Below, piece after piece: positions 1 through 8,032 of a DNA stretch of 37,345 nt; the first letter of the stretch is position 1; every line of letters begins with the position of its first letter. Both the position numbers and the translations under genes were made by a program. This DNA comes from Streptomyces sp. MUM 178J. GTDB lineage: Bacteria; Actinomycetota; Actinomycetes; Streptomycetales; Streptomycetaceae. The notes under the pieces are model-generated. The model did no database searches, was not told the DNA's origin, and saw only the letters and a program-made list of their open reading frames with translations. The stretch is from the NCBI RefSeq assembly GCF_022414575.1, contig NZ_JADWYQ010000057.1, positions 1 to 37,345 on the forward strand, read 5' to 3'.

Positions 1-76
1 CCGAGCAGCCACGAAACCCCAGGTCACAACCAACATCTGAGATCTCTACCGAACCCGGAACGGTTCAGTCACCGGC

Positions 77-433
77 TTGGGCATCGCGCGGCTTCTGGTC
101 GTGGAATGCGTACGAGTGCCTGCTGGAGGAGGCACCCGGTGCGGCGCGTTCGTCCATGCGTACGACTACGTGGCCATCGTCGCGTTTATCGGCGGTTGGG
201 CTTGCGTCCAAGTCCTTCTTCGGAGCAAGCGCTACCGGGCCGACTGGCGTCCTGCCCTGGGCGTGACCGCCGGCGCGCTCATCAGCGCGGGCGTCATCAT
301 GGCGGTCGCCCCCTCGGCCGCCGCAGGCGTGATGCTCGTTCTCGGACTCGTCGCACCGCAGTTGGCTCGCCGGTACGGGCGCGAACCACAGCCTGAGAAC
401 CATCGCCGCCGAATGGAGCGAAGCAACGAGTAG
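77..433 (+). CDS. Small predicted membrane protein of the integrated element, unknown function
   Basis: I do not recognise the family. The reading frame has Streptomyces-like third positions (mostly G or C) and encodes two or three hydrophobic segments: around VAIVAFIGGWACVQV, then two alanine/glycine/valine-rich stretches, ending in a basic polar tail (RRYGREPQPENHRRRMERSNE). This suggests a small inner-membrane protein with a cytoplasmic tail. The start is uncertain. The frame opens at a TTG at 77 without a clear ribosome site. An in-frame GTG at 170 would begin right at the first membrane segment and is just as plausible. It lies at the left edge beside remnants of an integrative element, so it may be an element gene. 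Confidence 0.4.
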   Translation: MGIARLLVVECVRVPAGGGTRCGAFVHAYDYVAIVAFIGGWACVQVLLRSKRYRADWRPALGVTAGALISAGVIMAVAPSAAAGVMLVLGLVAPQLARRYGREPQPENHRRRMERSNE

Positions 434-650
434 CCGGGCACCAACTGCCACACGCGAGCCAATACCCAGGAGTGCAGTCTCCTTCGTGATACCAGCCGCG
501 CACCCATAGAGACACGATCTAAAGGCAGCCACCGGACCACTCAAACTTCGACGGCACCCGCTCAAGGTTCGATGGCACGGGACACCGACGAGAGCCGCCC
601 AGCGAGATCGACAGCCCCACCGTCGATACCACTCTCTGTGATGAATCGGG

Positions 651-750
651 CGATAGCAGCAGCCACGAGCGCTAGCAGCACGCGCTGCTAGCGATAGCAC
701 CCCCGATAGCAGCAAATACCACCACTGATCAGGCCGCTAGCAGATAGCGG
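651..750. repeat. Cluster of GATAGCAGC/GCTAGCAGC repeats with inverted repeats
   Basis: The non-coding stretch 434-842 has no convincing gene. It holds CGATAGCAGC at 651 and again at 704. A perfect 9-bp inverted repeat (GCTAGCAGC at 671-679, GCTGCTAGC at 684-692) lies between them. A second small inverted repeat is CCGCTA at 734-739 with TAGCGG at 745-750, and a further CGCTAGC is near 810. Further left, two imperfect copies of CTCAAACTTCGACGGCAC lie near 539-576. Such iteron-like clusters are typical of regulator or replication control regions of integrative elements; that role is inferred. Confidence 0.5.
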
Positions 751-760
751 CCGACATGGG

Positions 761-793
761 GAAACCCCGGATTCAGGCCGAATCCAGGGTTTC
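761..793 (-). terminator. Stem-loop downstream of the TPR regulator remnant
   Basis: GAAACCCCGGATTC (761-774) pairs with GAATCCAGGGTTTC (780-793) with one mismatch and a 5-nt loop. It lies 50 bp beyond the stop codon of the leftward regulator remnant. It is most simply that gene's terminator, without a U-tract, as is common in Streptomyces. Confidence 0.5.
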
Positions 794-842
794 CGAGGGT
801 CGCGGCGACCGCTAGCACCCTCCAAGCAGCGGCTACGCGATG

Positions 843-1490
843 TTACTGCGGCAGGAAGCCGGGCTTTGCGTTGCCAAGGTCGCGAAGGTGCGTGAGGTAG
901 TCCTGAGCGGACGGCTCGTCGGCGTAGCGGTGCCGCATCTCTGCGGCCAGTTCGCGGCTCGTCATGATGAGCGACGGGACCGACTGGCGGTCGCCCTGGA
1001 GGGCCCGCTCCCCCATGAGGAGCGCCTGTTCGAGGTCACCCTCACGGGCCGCCGTGACGCCGAGCGTGACGCGCGCTTCGGCGTTGCGCATGGGTGAGCG
1101 CTCCGTACCGTCGAAGTCCGTGCCCGCGCGGAGCACTTCGTCAGCGAGCGTGCGAGCGAGCTTGTCCTCACCCACGAGCCGGTAGCAGTCCATGGAGTAG
1201 AAGTCGAACTTCGCAGGGTCCACGACGAAGTGGTTGTCGAGGTTCTCGGGGTGCGGCATCCCTTCGAGCAGCCGCCGCCCCTTGTCGAGAGCCACCTCAA
1301 CCTGTCGACGGTCTCTGAGCCGCGCCCACGCCTTGGCCTCTTGCGCGGCGAGCTGCACGGCGACGCTGTGGCCGCCGGCCACCTCCGCCCCGGCTTGTGC
1401 GGCAGAGACGACGCCGCGATAGTCGCCCGTCGTGAGAGAGAACCAGGCCCGCATCTCGTGGGCCCATCCGGCGATCTCGCCGTCCTTCCC
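843..1490 (-). pseudogene. C-terminal remnant of an XRE/TPR-type regulator (5'-truncated)
   Basis: The translated stretch (GWAHEMRAWF, VQLAAQEAKAWARL, FDFYSMDCYRLVGEDKLA, FDGTERSPMRNAEARVTLGV) matches the helical-repeat C-terminal half of large Streptomyces regulators that carry an N-terminal XRE helix-turn-helix followed by TPR-like repeats. The DNA-binding half is absent. Reading upstream past about 1470-1490, the protein turns into the antisense of the integrase and loses family resemblance. The gene was therefore cut when the interior of the element was lost. The remaining frame is open to 1667 only by running antisense through the integrase. Full-length relatives are usually over 400 residues; about 210 remain here. 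Confidence 0.7.
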
Positions 1491-2574
1491 TGACGGACAG
1501 AAGCGGCTCGCGGAGCAGTGGCTGAGCGCCATCACCGCCGACGTCGCCCGCGGCGACTTCATCGACCCGAACGCGTCCCGTACGACGTTCCCGGAGTTCG
1601 CAGAGAAGTGGCTCGCGAGCCAGAGCGGCGACCCGAACACCCGAGCCTCGATGGAGTCCCAACTCAAGCTGCACGCCTTCCCGCGTATCGGATCGCGTCA
1701 GCTCGGGTCGTTCCAGCCGAGCCACATCCGGCAGTTCGTGACGCAGCTCGAAGAGACGGGTATGTCCGGCTCTTACGCCCGCGTCATCTTCTCCAACGTC
1801 CGCGCCGTGCTCTCCGCCGCCGTGGAGGACGGATGCCTGCGCCGGAACCCCTGCAACTCGCGTACGGTGACCCCGCCGGCCATGGGCTCGCGCCGCGTCG
1901 TCCCCTGGGAGCCTGAGCGCGTCTTCGCCGTACGCGCCGCCATAGTCGAGCGGTTCCGGCCCATGGTCGATGTGGGCGCAGGATGCGGCCTGCGGCAAGG
2001 GGAGATCCTAGGGCTGTCCGTCGATGACATCGACTTCGACAGCGGCACCGTGCACGTGGTGCAGCAACTCAAGCTGAGCCTGAGCAAGGCGGTGTTCGCC
2101 CCGCCGAAGGGCGGCAAGCTCCGTGATGTGCCGCTCCCCGACCCCGTGGCGGGAGCTCTCCAGGAGCACATCAAGCGGTACCCGCCCGTGGAGATCAAGC
2201 TCCCATGGATGCGCGGGAACGGCCAGCCGGTGACCCGGCGGCTCATCTTCACGGGCCCCAACGGCGGGCACGTCTGGCGTACGTCCCTGAACGAAGACCA
2301 CTGGAAGCCCGCTCTCGCCAAGGCCGGAGTCATTCCCAAGGCCAAGAGCCGAGAGCATGCCGCCGCCCGGGAGCACGGCATGCACGCCCTGCGGCACTTC
2401 TACGCATCCGTGCTCCTGGATGCCGGAGAGAGCATCAAGGCCCTCGCGGAGTACCTCGGGCACTCCGACCCGGGCCTGACGCTGAAGGTGTACGCGCACC
2501 TCATGCCGAGCAGTCGGGACCGGGCCAGGAAGGCTCTCGGCAAGGCACTCCGGCCCCAAGATCCCCAGGGCTGA
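1483..2574 (+). pseudogene. Tyrosine site-specific integrase lacking its N-terminus
   Basis: This is a phage/ICE-type tyrosine recombinase. The core-binding region is followed by a catalytic domain with the expected residues: Arg in CGLRQGEILGL, a Lys in PPKGGKLRDV, HALRH (His and Arg), His in YLGHSDP and the nucleophilic Tyr in LKVYAHL. Family-like sequence begins abruptly near SFPDGQKRLAEQWL at 1483. The arm-DNA-binding region of roughly 45 residues that should precede it is missing. The frame is open back to 1432, but there it is antisense to the regulator remnant. The catalytic half looks intact, so a shortened protein could still be made. The gene ends 78 bp from gpmA and converges with it, the usual place of an integrase at an element end. 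Confidence 0.75.
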
Positions 2575-2605
2575 GGTTCCAGGGAGGTTCCGAGACATGA
2601 AAATA

Positions 2606-2638
2606 CCCCTGATCTGCACTTCCCGAGCAGGTCAGGGG
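2606..2638. terminator. Bidirectional terminator between integrase and gpmA
   Basis: CCCCTGATCTGC (2606-2617) pairs with GCAGGTCAGGGG (2627-2638) with a single weak pair. The hairpin has a 9-nt loop and lies between two converging genes. An A-rich run just left of it (AAAATA) would give a short U-run for transcripts coming from gpmA. Confidence 0.7.
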
Positions 2639-2652
2639 CATGATCACAAAGG

Positions 2653-3414
2653 CTACTTCTTCTTGCCCTGATTCTTGACGGCCTCGATGGCTGCGGCCGC
2701 CGCCTCGGGGTCGAGGTAGGCGCCGCCGGGGGTGACCGGGTTGAAGTCGGCGTCGAGGTCGTAGACGAGCGGGATGCCCGTGGGGATGTTCAGACCCGCG
2801 ATGTCGGCGTCGGAGACGCCGTCCAGGTGCTTGACCAGGGCGCGCAGGCTGTTGCCGTGGGCGGCGATCAGGACCGTGCGGCCGGTGAGGAGGTCGGGCA
2901 CGATGCCGTCGTACCAGTACGGCAGCATGCGCTCCACGACGTCCTTGAGGCACTCGGTGCGGGGGCGCAGCTCGTTCGGGATGGTGGTGTAGCGGGGGTC
3001 GCGGGCCTGGGAGAACTCGCTGTCGTCGGCGAGCGGCGGCGGCGGGGTGTCGTACGAGCGGCGCCACAGCATGAACTGCTCCTCGCCGAACTCCGCCAGG
3101 GTCTGCGCCTTGTCCTTGCCCTGCAGCGCGCCGTAGTGGCGCTCGTTCAGCCGCCAGGTGCGGTGGACGGGGATCCAGTGGCGGTCGGCGGCCTCCAGGG
3201 CGAGCTGCGCGGTGCGGATGGCGCGCTTCTGGAGGGAGGTGTGCAGTACGTCGGGGAGCAGGCCGGCGTCCTTGAGCAGCTCACCGCCGCGGACTGCCTC
3301 CTTCTCGCCCTTCTCGGTGAGGTTGACGTCCACCCAGCCGGTGAACAGGTTCTTGGCGTTCCATTCGCTCTCGCCGTGGCGGAGGAGGATCAGCTTGTAC
3401 GGTGCGTCGGCCAT
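2653..3414 (-). CDS. gpmA: 2,3-bisphosphoglycerate-dependent phosphoglycerate mutase
   Basis: This cytoplasmic glycolysis/gluconeogenesis enzyme interconverts 3- and 2-phosphoglycerate. The 253-residue protein has the RHGESEWN signature with the phospho-accepting His near the N-terminus, the substrate-binding [14 protein letters not shown] segment, and the second catalytic His in [10 protein letters not shown]. It ends in a lysine-rich tail (VKNQGKKK) as in other Streptomyces copies. Length and start ([19 protein letters not shown]) match the family. The gene is intact although the integrase remnant abuts its 3' end. In M. tuberculosis the equivalent gpm1 also lies close to mshA and a YbjN-like gene, so this is a conserved neighbourhood. 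A divergent MFS gene begins 113 bp upstream. Confidence 0.97.
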   Translation of the reverse strand: MADAPYKLILLRHGESEWNAKNLFTGWVDVNLTEKGEKEAVRGGELLKDAGLLPDVLHTSLQKRAIRTAQLALEAADRHWIPVHRTWRLNERHYGALQGKDKAQTLAEFGEEQFMLWRRSYDTPPPPLADDSEFSQARDPRYTTIPNELRPRTECLKDVVERMLPYWYDGIVPDLLTGRTVLIAAHGNSLRALVKHLDGVSDADIAGLNIPTGIPLVYDLDADFNPVTPGGAYLDPEAAAAAIEAVKNQGKKK

Positions 3415-3527
3415 GCGTACGAGACTAATGGACGCCCGAGCGGGGGCGGGGTCCGGCTAATTCGGTGGCCGTCCGAGGGCCTGGGATGTAATTTCCGGCT
3501 GCCAGACCAGCCGCTTACGGGGGACCC

Positions 3528-4856
3528 ATGACCTCTGCCTCGCTCAGCCGCGCCGTGCGCGGAACCGTCTCAGGGCTGCCCGGCGGTTTCTGGTGGCTGT
3601 GGGCCTCGACGCTGGTCAACCGGGTCGGGGCCTTCGTGTTGACGTTCATGTCGCTCTTCCTGACCCAGGAGCTCGGCTACTCGGGGTGGTACGCGGGCAT
3701 CGTCGTCGCGCTGCACGGGCTGGGCGGCATCGCCGGAGCTCCGCTGGGCGGGGTGCTCAGCGATCGGTGGGGGCGGCGGCCCACCATGATCGTCGCGCAT
3801 CTGGCGGCAGCGGCGTGCGCCGCGGCCCTCGTGGTGGTGACCAGCGCGTGGGGGATCGCCGCCGTGGTGCTGCTGATGGGTGTGGCGATGCAGGCGGTGC
3901 GGCCCTCAATCAGCGCGGCGATCGCCGACCTGGTGCCGGAGAGCGATCAGCGGCGGGCGTACGCGCTGAACTACTGGGCGCTCAACCTCGGCTTCGCCAT
4001 CGCCGCGCTCGGCGGCGGCGCGGCGGTGTTCCTCGGCTACCGGGCGCTCTTCGTCGCCGACGCGGTGGCCACCGTGCTGTGCGCGCTGATCGTCTTTCTG
4101 CGGCTGCCAGAGACCCGGCCCGCGGCCGCCGGCGGCAAAGACGGCGACACCGACGAGGCGGCGGAGGGGCACAAGGACCGGGTCACCGCCCTGGACGTGC
4201 TGCGGGACGCGCCGTTCCGCACTCTGGTCCTGCTCAATCTGCTGGTCTGCACGGTCTTCATGGCCCCCTGGGTGGGCCTGCCGCTGACCATGGCGGCGCA
4301 GGATCTGTCGGGCTCGTACGGTGCGGTCATCGCGGTCAACGGCGTGGTGATCGTCGCTTTGCAGCTGCTGGTCACCACGGTCATCGGGAAGCGGTCGCCG
4401 GCCGCGCTGCTGACCGTGTCCTCCCTGCTCTTCGCCGCCGGGACGGGCGCGACCGCGCTCGCCGGGACTCCCCTGGCGTTCGGGGCGACCGTGGTCGTGT
4501 GGACCATCGGCGAGATGGTGCATGTGCCGACCAACGCCGCCGCGACGGCCCGGCTCGCCCCGGAGCACGCACGCGGCCGCTACCAGGGCGTGATGGGCAT
4601 GTCCTGGGCGGTGGCGGGCACCGTCGCCCCGGTGCTGGCCGGCTGGATCGTCGACGGGCCCGGGCCGGGCGTGCTGTGGCTGGGCTGCGCCGTGGTCGGC
4701 TGTGCTGCGGCGGCCGGATACGCGCTGCTCCTGCGCCGTGCGCTGGCCGAGGACGGGGGCGAGCAGGGGGACGGGAACGGGAACGGGGACAAGGGCGGCG
4801 GTCAGACGCCGTCGGCGACCGCGCCCGCCGTCGAGCGGGCGGCCGACGGCGCCTGA
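3528..4856 (+). CDS. MFS transporter, probable drug/H+ antiporter
   Basis: This is a 442-residue integral membrane protein with about 12 hydrophobic segments. The loop between segments 2 and 3 carries the MFS signature (GVLSDRWGRRPTMI), and a longer hydrophilic loop (GGKDGDTDEAAEGHKDR) separates the two halves. The family exports small molecules using the proton gradient; the substrate cannot be read from sequence. The ATG at 3528 follows a GGGGGA ribosome site. The C-terminal tail is polar and contains a short repeated stretch (GDGNGNGDKGG). Its stop lies 3 bp from the stop of the converging YbjN-like gene. Confidence 0.88.
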   Translation: MTSASLSRAVRGTVSGLPGGFWWLWASTLVNRVGAFVLTFMSLFLTQELGYSGWYAGIVVALHGLGGIAGAPLGGVLSDRWGRRPTMIVAHLAAAACAAALVVVTSAWGIAAVVLLMGVAMQAVRPSISAAIADLVPESDQRRAYALNYWALNLGFAIAALGGGAAVFLGYRALFVADAVATVLCALIVFLRLPETRPAAAGGKDGDTDEAAEGHKDRVTALDVLRDAPFRTLVLLNLLVCTVFMAPWVGLPLTMAAQDLSGSYGAVIAVNGVVIVALQLLVTTVIGKRSPAALLTVSSLLFAAGTGATALAGTPLAFGATVVVWTIGEMVHVPTNAAATARLAPEHARGRYQGVMGMSWAVAGTVAPVLAGWIVDGPGPGVLWLGCAVVGCAAAAGYALLLRRALAEDGGEQGDGNGNGDKGGGQTPSATAPAVERAADGA

Positions 4857-4859
4857 GCG

Positions 4860-5396
4860 TCAGGAGTCCTTGCCCGACGGCTGCGTCAGACGGGTGAACG
4901 CCTCAAGGTTGCGCGTGGACTCCCCACGCGAGACCCGCCACTCGTACTCCCGCTTGATCGCACTGGCGAAACCCAGCTCCAGCAGGGTGTTGAACGATCC
5001 GTCGGCCGCCTCGAGCACCGTGCCCAGCAGCCGGTCCAGCTCCTCGGGGGACACCACCGACAGCGGCAGCCTGCCGACGAGGTAGATGTCGCCGAGCCGG
5101 TCGATCGCGTAACTCAGCCCGTACAGCTTGAGGTTGCGCTCCAGCAGCCAGCGGTGCACCGCCGCGTCGTTCTCGTCGGGATGGCGGATGACGAAGGCGT
5201 TGACGGAGAGGGAGTGGTTGCCGATGAGGAGGGAGCAGGTGGTGGACAGCTTGCGGGTGCCGGGGAGTTTGACGACGTACGAGCCTGGTTCCGGACGCTC
5301 CCATTCCAGGTCGGCGTCGTCAAGGGTCCGCTCGACGATCTGCGCGATGCCGTTGTTCCGTGCGTCCGGGTTCCGTGCGTCTGGTGCCTCAGCCAT
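4860..5396 (-). CDS. YbjN domain-containing protein
   Basis: This 178-residue cytoplasmic protein belongs to the YbjN/T3SS-chaperone-like fold. Family features are a short acidic helix (IVERTLDDADLEW), beta segments (GSYVVKLPG, STTCSLLIG, LSVNAFVIRHPDEN) and a helical C-terminal half. No enzymatic role is known for the actinobacterial members. The M. tuberculosis counterpart sits beside mshA in the same way (Rv0487 next to Rv0486). It lies directly upstream of nothing else on its strand; mshA is on the same strand 110 bp behind it. A 15-bp tandem duplication near the start (5356-5385) gives the repeated PDARN at residues 5-14, which is outside the conserved domain. Confidence 0.85.
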   Translation of the reverse strand: MAEAPDARNPDARNNGIAQIVERTLDDADLEWERPEPGSYVVKLPGTRKLSTTCSLLIGNHSLSVNAFVIRHPDENDAAVHRWLLERNLKLYGLSYAIDRLGDIYLVGRLPLSVVSPEELDRLLGTVLEAADGSFNTLLELGFASAIKREYEWRVSRGESTRNLEAFTRLTQPSGKDS

Positions 5397-5431
5397 GGGC
5401 TGAGCGTACGTCAGCAGTGCCCGCCCAGCGG

Positions 5432-5525
5432 GATCAGACGTGGCGGAACGGACGTGCCGAGGTCAGACGTGGCGGAGCCGGACGCGGCGGAACGGACGCG
5501 GCGAGGTCAGACGTGGCGGAGCCGG
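5432..5525. repeat. Degenerate tandem repeat over the mshA stop codon
   Basis: The core GRTCAGACGTGGCGGA occurs at 5432, 5461 and 5505. The rightmost copy contains the mshA stop codon (complement of TCA at 5507-5509). The middle unit is lengthened by internal copies of GGACGCGGCG. No gene is predicted inside. Confidence 0.75.
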
Positions 5526-6883
5526 TGGCGGCGGTGATGGTGGTGCCCGCCGCGCTGGCCGTGCCGCTGGGCGTGGTCGTACATGGCGGCCGTGTAGACG
5601 TCCGCCGTCGTCGACGCGGCCGTGTCCCAGCCGAAGGAGCGGGCGTGGCGGGCGGCCGCCTCGCCCATCGCGGCGGAGCGTCCGGGGGCGGCCAGCAGGC
5701 CGGACAGCGCGTCCGCGTAGTCGGCCGGGTCGTGGCCGGGCACGAGGACGCCGGTCACCCCGTCGCGGACGGCCACCGGCAGCCCGCCGACCTCGGCCGC
5801 CACCACCGGGGTCCCGCAGGCCTGCGCCTCGATCGCCACCAGGCCGAAGGACTCGCTGTAGGAGGGCATCACCAGGACGGACGCGGCCCGGAACCAGTCG
5901 GCCAGCCGGTCCTGGCCCACCGGCGGCTGGAAGTGGACGAGGTCGGCGATGCCGAGCCGGGCGGCCAGCTTCTGCAGGCCCTCCGGCTTGGCGAGACCGC
6001 TGCCGCTCGGCCCGCCGACCACCGGCACGAGCAGACGGGAGCGCAGCGAGGGATCGCGTTCCAGGAGCAGCGCGGCCGCGTGCAGCAGGACGTCCGGGGC
6101 CTTCAGCGGCTGTATGCGGCCGGCGAAGAGCGGGATGAAGGCATCCTGCGGCAGGCCGAGGCGGGCACGGGCGGCCGCGCGGCCGTCGGCCGGACAGAAG
6201 CGTTCCAGGTTCACGCCGGGGTGGACGACGGCGACCTTGGCGGGATCGGCGTCGTAGTGGCGCACCAGCTCGTCGGCCTCCTCCGCGGTGTTCGCGATCA
6301 GCCGGTCGGCCGCGCGTACGATCTGCGTCTCGCCGATCACGCGGGCGGCCGGCTCGGGGGTGTCGCCCTCGGCCAGCGACGCGTTCTTGACCTTGGCCAT
6401 GGTGTGCATGGCGTGCACGAGCGGGACGCCCCAGCGCTCGGCGGCCAGCCAGCCGACATGGCCGGAGAGCCAGTAGTGCGAGTGGACCAGGTCGTAGTGG
6501 CCGGGGCGGTGGCCGGCCCAGGCCTGCATGACGCCGTGGGTGAAGGCGCACAGCTGGGCGGGCAGCTCCTCCTTGGCCAGCCCCTCGTACGGGCCCGCGT
6601 CCACATGGCGTACGAGCACGCCCGGGGCGAGTTCGACGGCCGGCGGCCGCCCGCCGGCGGTCGCGCGGGTGAATATCTCGACCTCGACGCCGACGGCGGC
6701 CAGCCGTTTGGCGAGCTCGACGATGTAGACGTTCATGCCGCCCGCGTCGCCCGTGCCCGGCTGGTGCAGGGGCGAGGTGTGGACGCTGAGCATGGCCACA
6801 CGGCGCGGCCGGCGGTGACCGACGCCGAAGCGGAGGCGCGGGGCCGGGAGGCTGCCGCTGAGGCGGGACACGTACTGGCTCAC
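5507..6883 (-). CDS. mshA: D-inositol-3-phosphate glycosyltransferase (mycothiol biosynthesis)
   Basis: MshA makes the first dedicated intermediate of mycothiol, transferring GlcNAc from UDP-GlcNAc to 1D-myo-inositol 3-phosphate. The protein (458 residues) is a retaining GT-B enzyme. The N-terminal domain has the [12 protein letters not shown] loop that contacts the acceptor. The C-terminal domain has [15 protein letters not shown] and the nucleotide-sugar motif [17 protein letters not shown] with the EX7E pattern. I chose the GTG at 6883 (VSQYVSRL) because an AGGAGGA ribosome site lies 9 nt before it and relatives start there; the frame itself is open to 6991. The C-terminus is unusual: a histidine/arginine-rich tail ([14 protein letters not shown]) that ends inside a tandem repeat. 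Confidence 0.95.
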   Translation of the reverse strand: MSQYVSRLSGSLPAPRLRFGVGHRRPRRVAMLSVHTSPLHQPGTGDAGGMNVYIVELAKRLAAVGVEVEIFTRATAGGRPPAVELAPGVLVRHVDAGPYEGLAKEELPAQLCAFTHGVMQAWAGHRPGHYDLVHSHYWLSGHVGWLAAERWGVPLVHAMHTMAKVKNASLAEGDTPEPAARVIGETQIVRAADRLIANTAEEADELVRHYDADPAKVAVVHPGVNLERFCPADGRAAARARLGLPQDAFIPLFAGRIQPLKAPDVLLHAAALLLERDPSLRSRLLVPVVGGPSGSGLAKPEGLQKLAARLGIADLVHFQPPVGQDRLADWFRAASVLVMPSYSESFGLVAIEAQACGTPVVAAEVGGLPVAVRDGVTGVLVPGHDPADYADALSGLLAAPGRSAAMGEAAARHARSFGWDTAASTTADVYTAAMYDHAQRHGQRGGHHHHRRHRLRHV

Positions 6884-7077
6884 GTCGTCGGTCCTCCTCG
6901 CTTGTGGCGCACGCCGCCGGGCGCGGCCGGGCACGGGGCATCGACTGGCTGCCCCGCACAGCCGCACAACAGCTCCGGCCGCCTCTTCCATTTCCCCCTC
7001 GCCTCCACTTTGCCAAAAGATTGCCGAACGGGCGTCCCGGCCTCGGCGCGCCTGCTTGGGCCCGTACTCTCGATGCC

Positions 7078-7863
7078 ATGACGCGCCGCCCCGTAGGGAC
7101 CGCGACCCGCGGGACGACCAACCCCAACCGGCTCCGCCGCATGGACCGCTGGATCGCCGCGGCGCACGGCGCGGCGCTGCGCCGCGGCGAGGCCCCGCCC
7201 GTGGCCGTCGACCTCGGCTACGGGGCAGCCCCCTGGACCGCCGTCGAACTGCTGACGCGGCTGCGCACCGCCGACCCCCGCTGCCGGGTCGTCGGCATCG
7301 AGATCGACGCCGAGCGGGTCACCGCCGCACGGCCGTACGAGCGCGAGGGCCTCGACTTCCGGCACGGGGGCTTCGAGGTGCCGGTCGACGGCCCGGTCGC
7401 CCTGATCCGCGCGGCGAACGTGCTGCGCCAGTACGACGAGGACGCCGTCGCGGAGGTGTGGGCGCGGCTGTGCGGGCGGCTGGCCCCCGGCGGACTGCTC
7501 GTGGAGGGCACCTGCGACGAGATCGGGCGGCGGCATGTGTGGGTGGCGCTCGGGCCGGAGGGGCCGCGGACCGTGACGTTCGCCACGCGGCTCGGCTCAC
7601 TGGAGCGCCCTTCGGACCTCGCGGAGCGGCTGCCGAAGGCGCTGATCCACCGCAATGTCCCCGGGGAGCCGGTCCATGCGTTCCTGCGGGACTTCGACCG
7701 GGCGTGGGCGGCGGCGGCCCCGTATGCGTCGCTGGGTGCGCGACAGCGGTGGATCAGCGCCGTACGGCGGTTGGCGGCCGACTGGCCGGTGTGCGACGAC
7801 CGGCGGCGGTGGCGGCAGGGGGAAGTGACGGTGGCCTGGGAGGCGCTCGCGCCCCGGCTGTGA
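7078..7863 (+). CDS. Class I SAM-dependent methyltransferase-like protein
   Basis: The protein is 261 residues long. An N-terminal [12 protein letters not shown] segment precedes a Rossmann-type SAM site ([17 protein letters not shown]), followed by the strand ending in an acidic residue ([11 protein letters not shown]). A later stretch ([18 protein letters not shown]) resembles motif III. The substrate is unknown. The ATG at 7078 is preferred over the earlier in-frame positions because the upstream stretch lacks family sequence and overlaps the probable mshA promoter. It is divergent from mshA. The same neighbour occurs in other Streptomyces, so the position is conserved although the role is not established. 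Confidence 0.8.
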   Translation: MTRRPVGTATRGTTNPNRLRRMDRWIAAAHGAALRRGEAPPVAVDLGYGAAPWTAVELLTRLRTADPRCRVVGIEIDAERVTAARPYEREGLDFRHGGFEVPVDGPVALIRAANVLRQYDEDAVAEVWARLCGRLAPGGLLVEGTCDEIGRRHVWVALGPEGPRTVTFATRLGSLERPSDLAERLPKALIHRNVPGEPVHAFLRDFDRAWAAAAPYASLGARQRWISAVRRLAADWPVCDDRRRWRQGEVTVAWEALAPRL

Positions 7864-8032
7864 GCGGCGGGGAACGCGGGGGCGGCGTCGCTCGTCTCGA
7901 TGGGGGGAGCAGTCGGCGGAGGGAAGTCGTCCGCCGCCGGGTCTGTCGCTTTCGGGCACGCCATGGCACTATCGCGTGGGCTCGATAGGTTACTGACGGT
8001 AAATCAGATAAGGGTGTCCTGGAGGGGGAGCC

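Noticed and set aside
65..715. Long leftward open frame across the left edge
   Set aside because: It is arginine/serine-rich with no family sequence, overlaps the better rightward frame 77-433 and runs through the non-coding repeat cluster.
5360..7081. Very long rightward frames opposite mshA
   Set aside because: They are antisense shadows of mshA; in high-GC DNA stops are rare on the opposite strand. The translated sequence is low-complexity Arg/Gly/Pro.
7864..8032. Possible ydaO (c-di-AMP) riboswitch before the NlpC/P60 gene
   Set aside because: Such riboswitches precede some Streptomyces wall hydrolases, but the 169-bp leader lacks the conserved core I would expect; only a short TTAC/GTAA dyad is visible.
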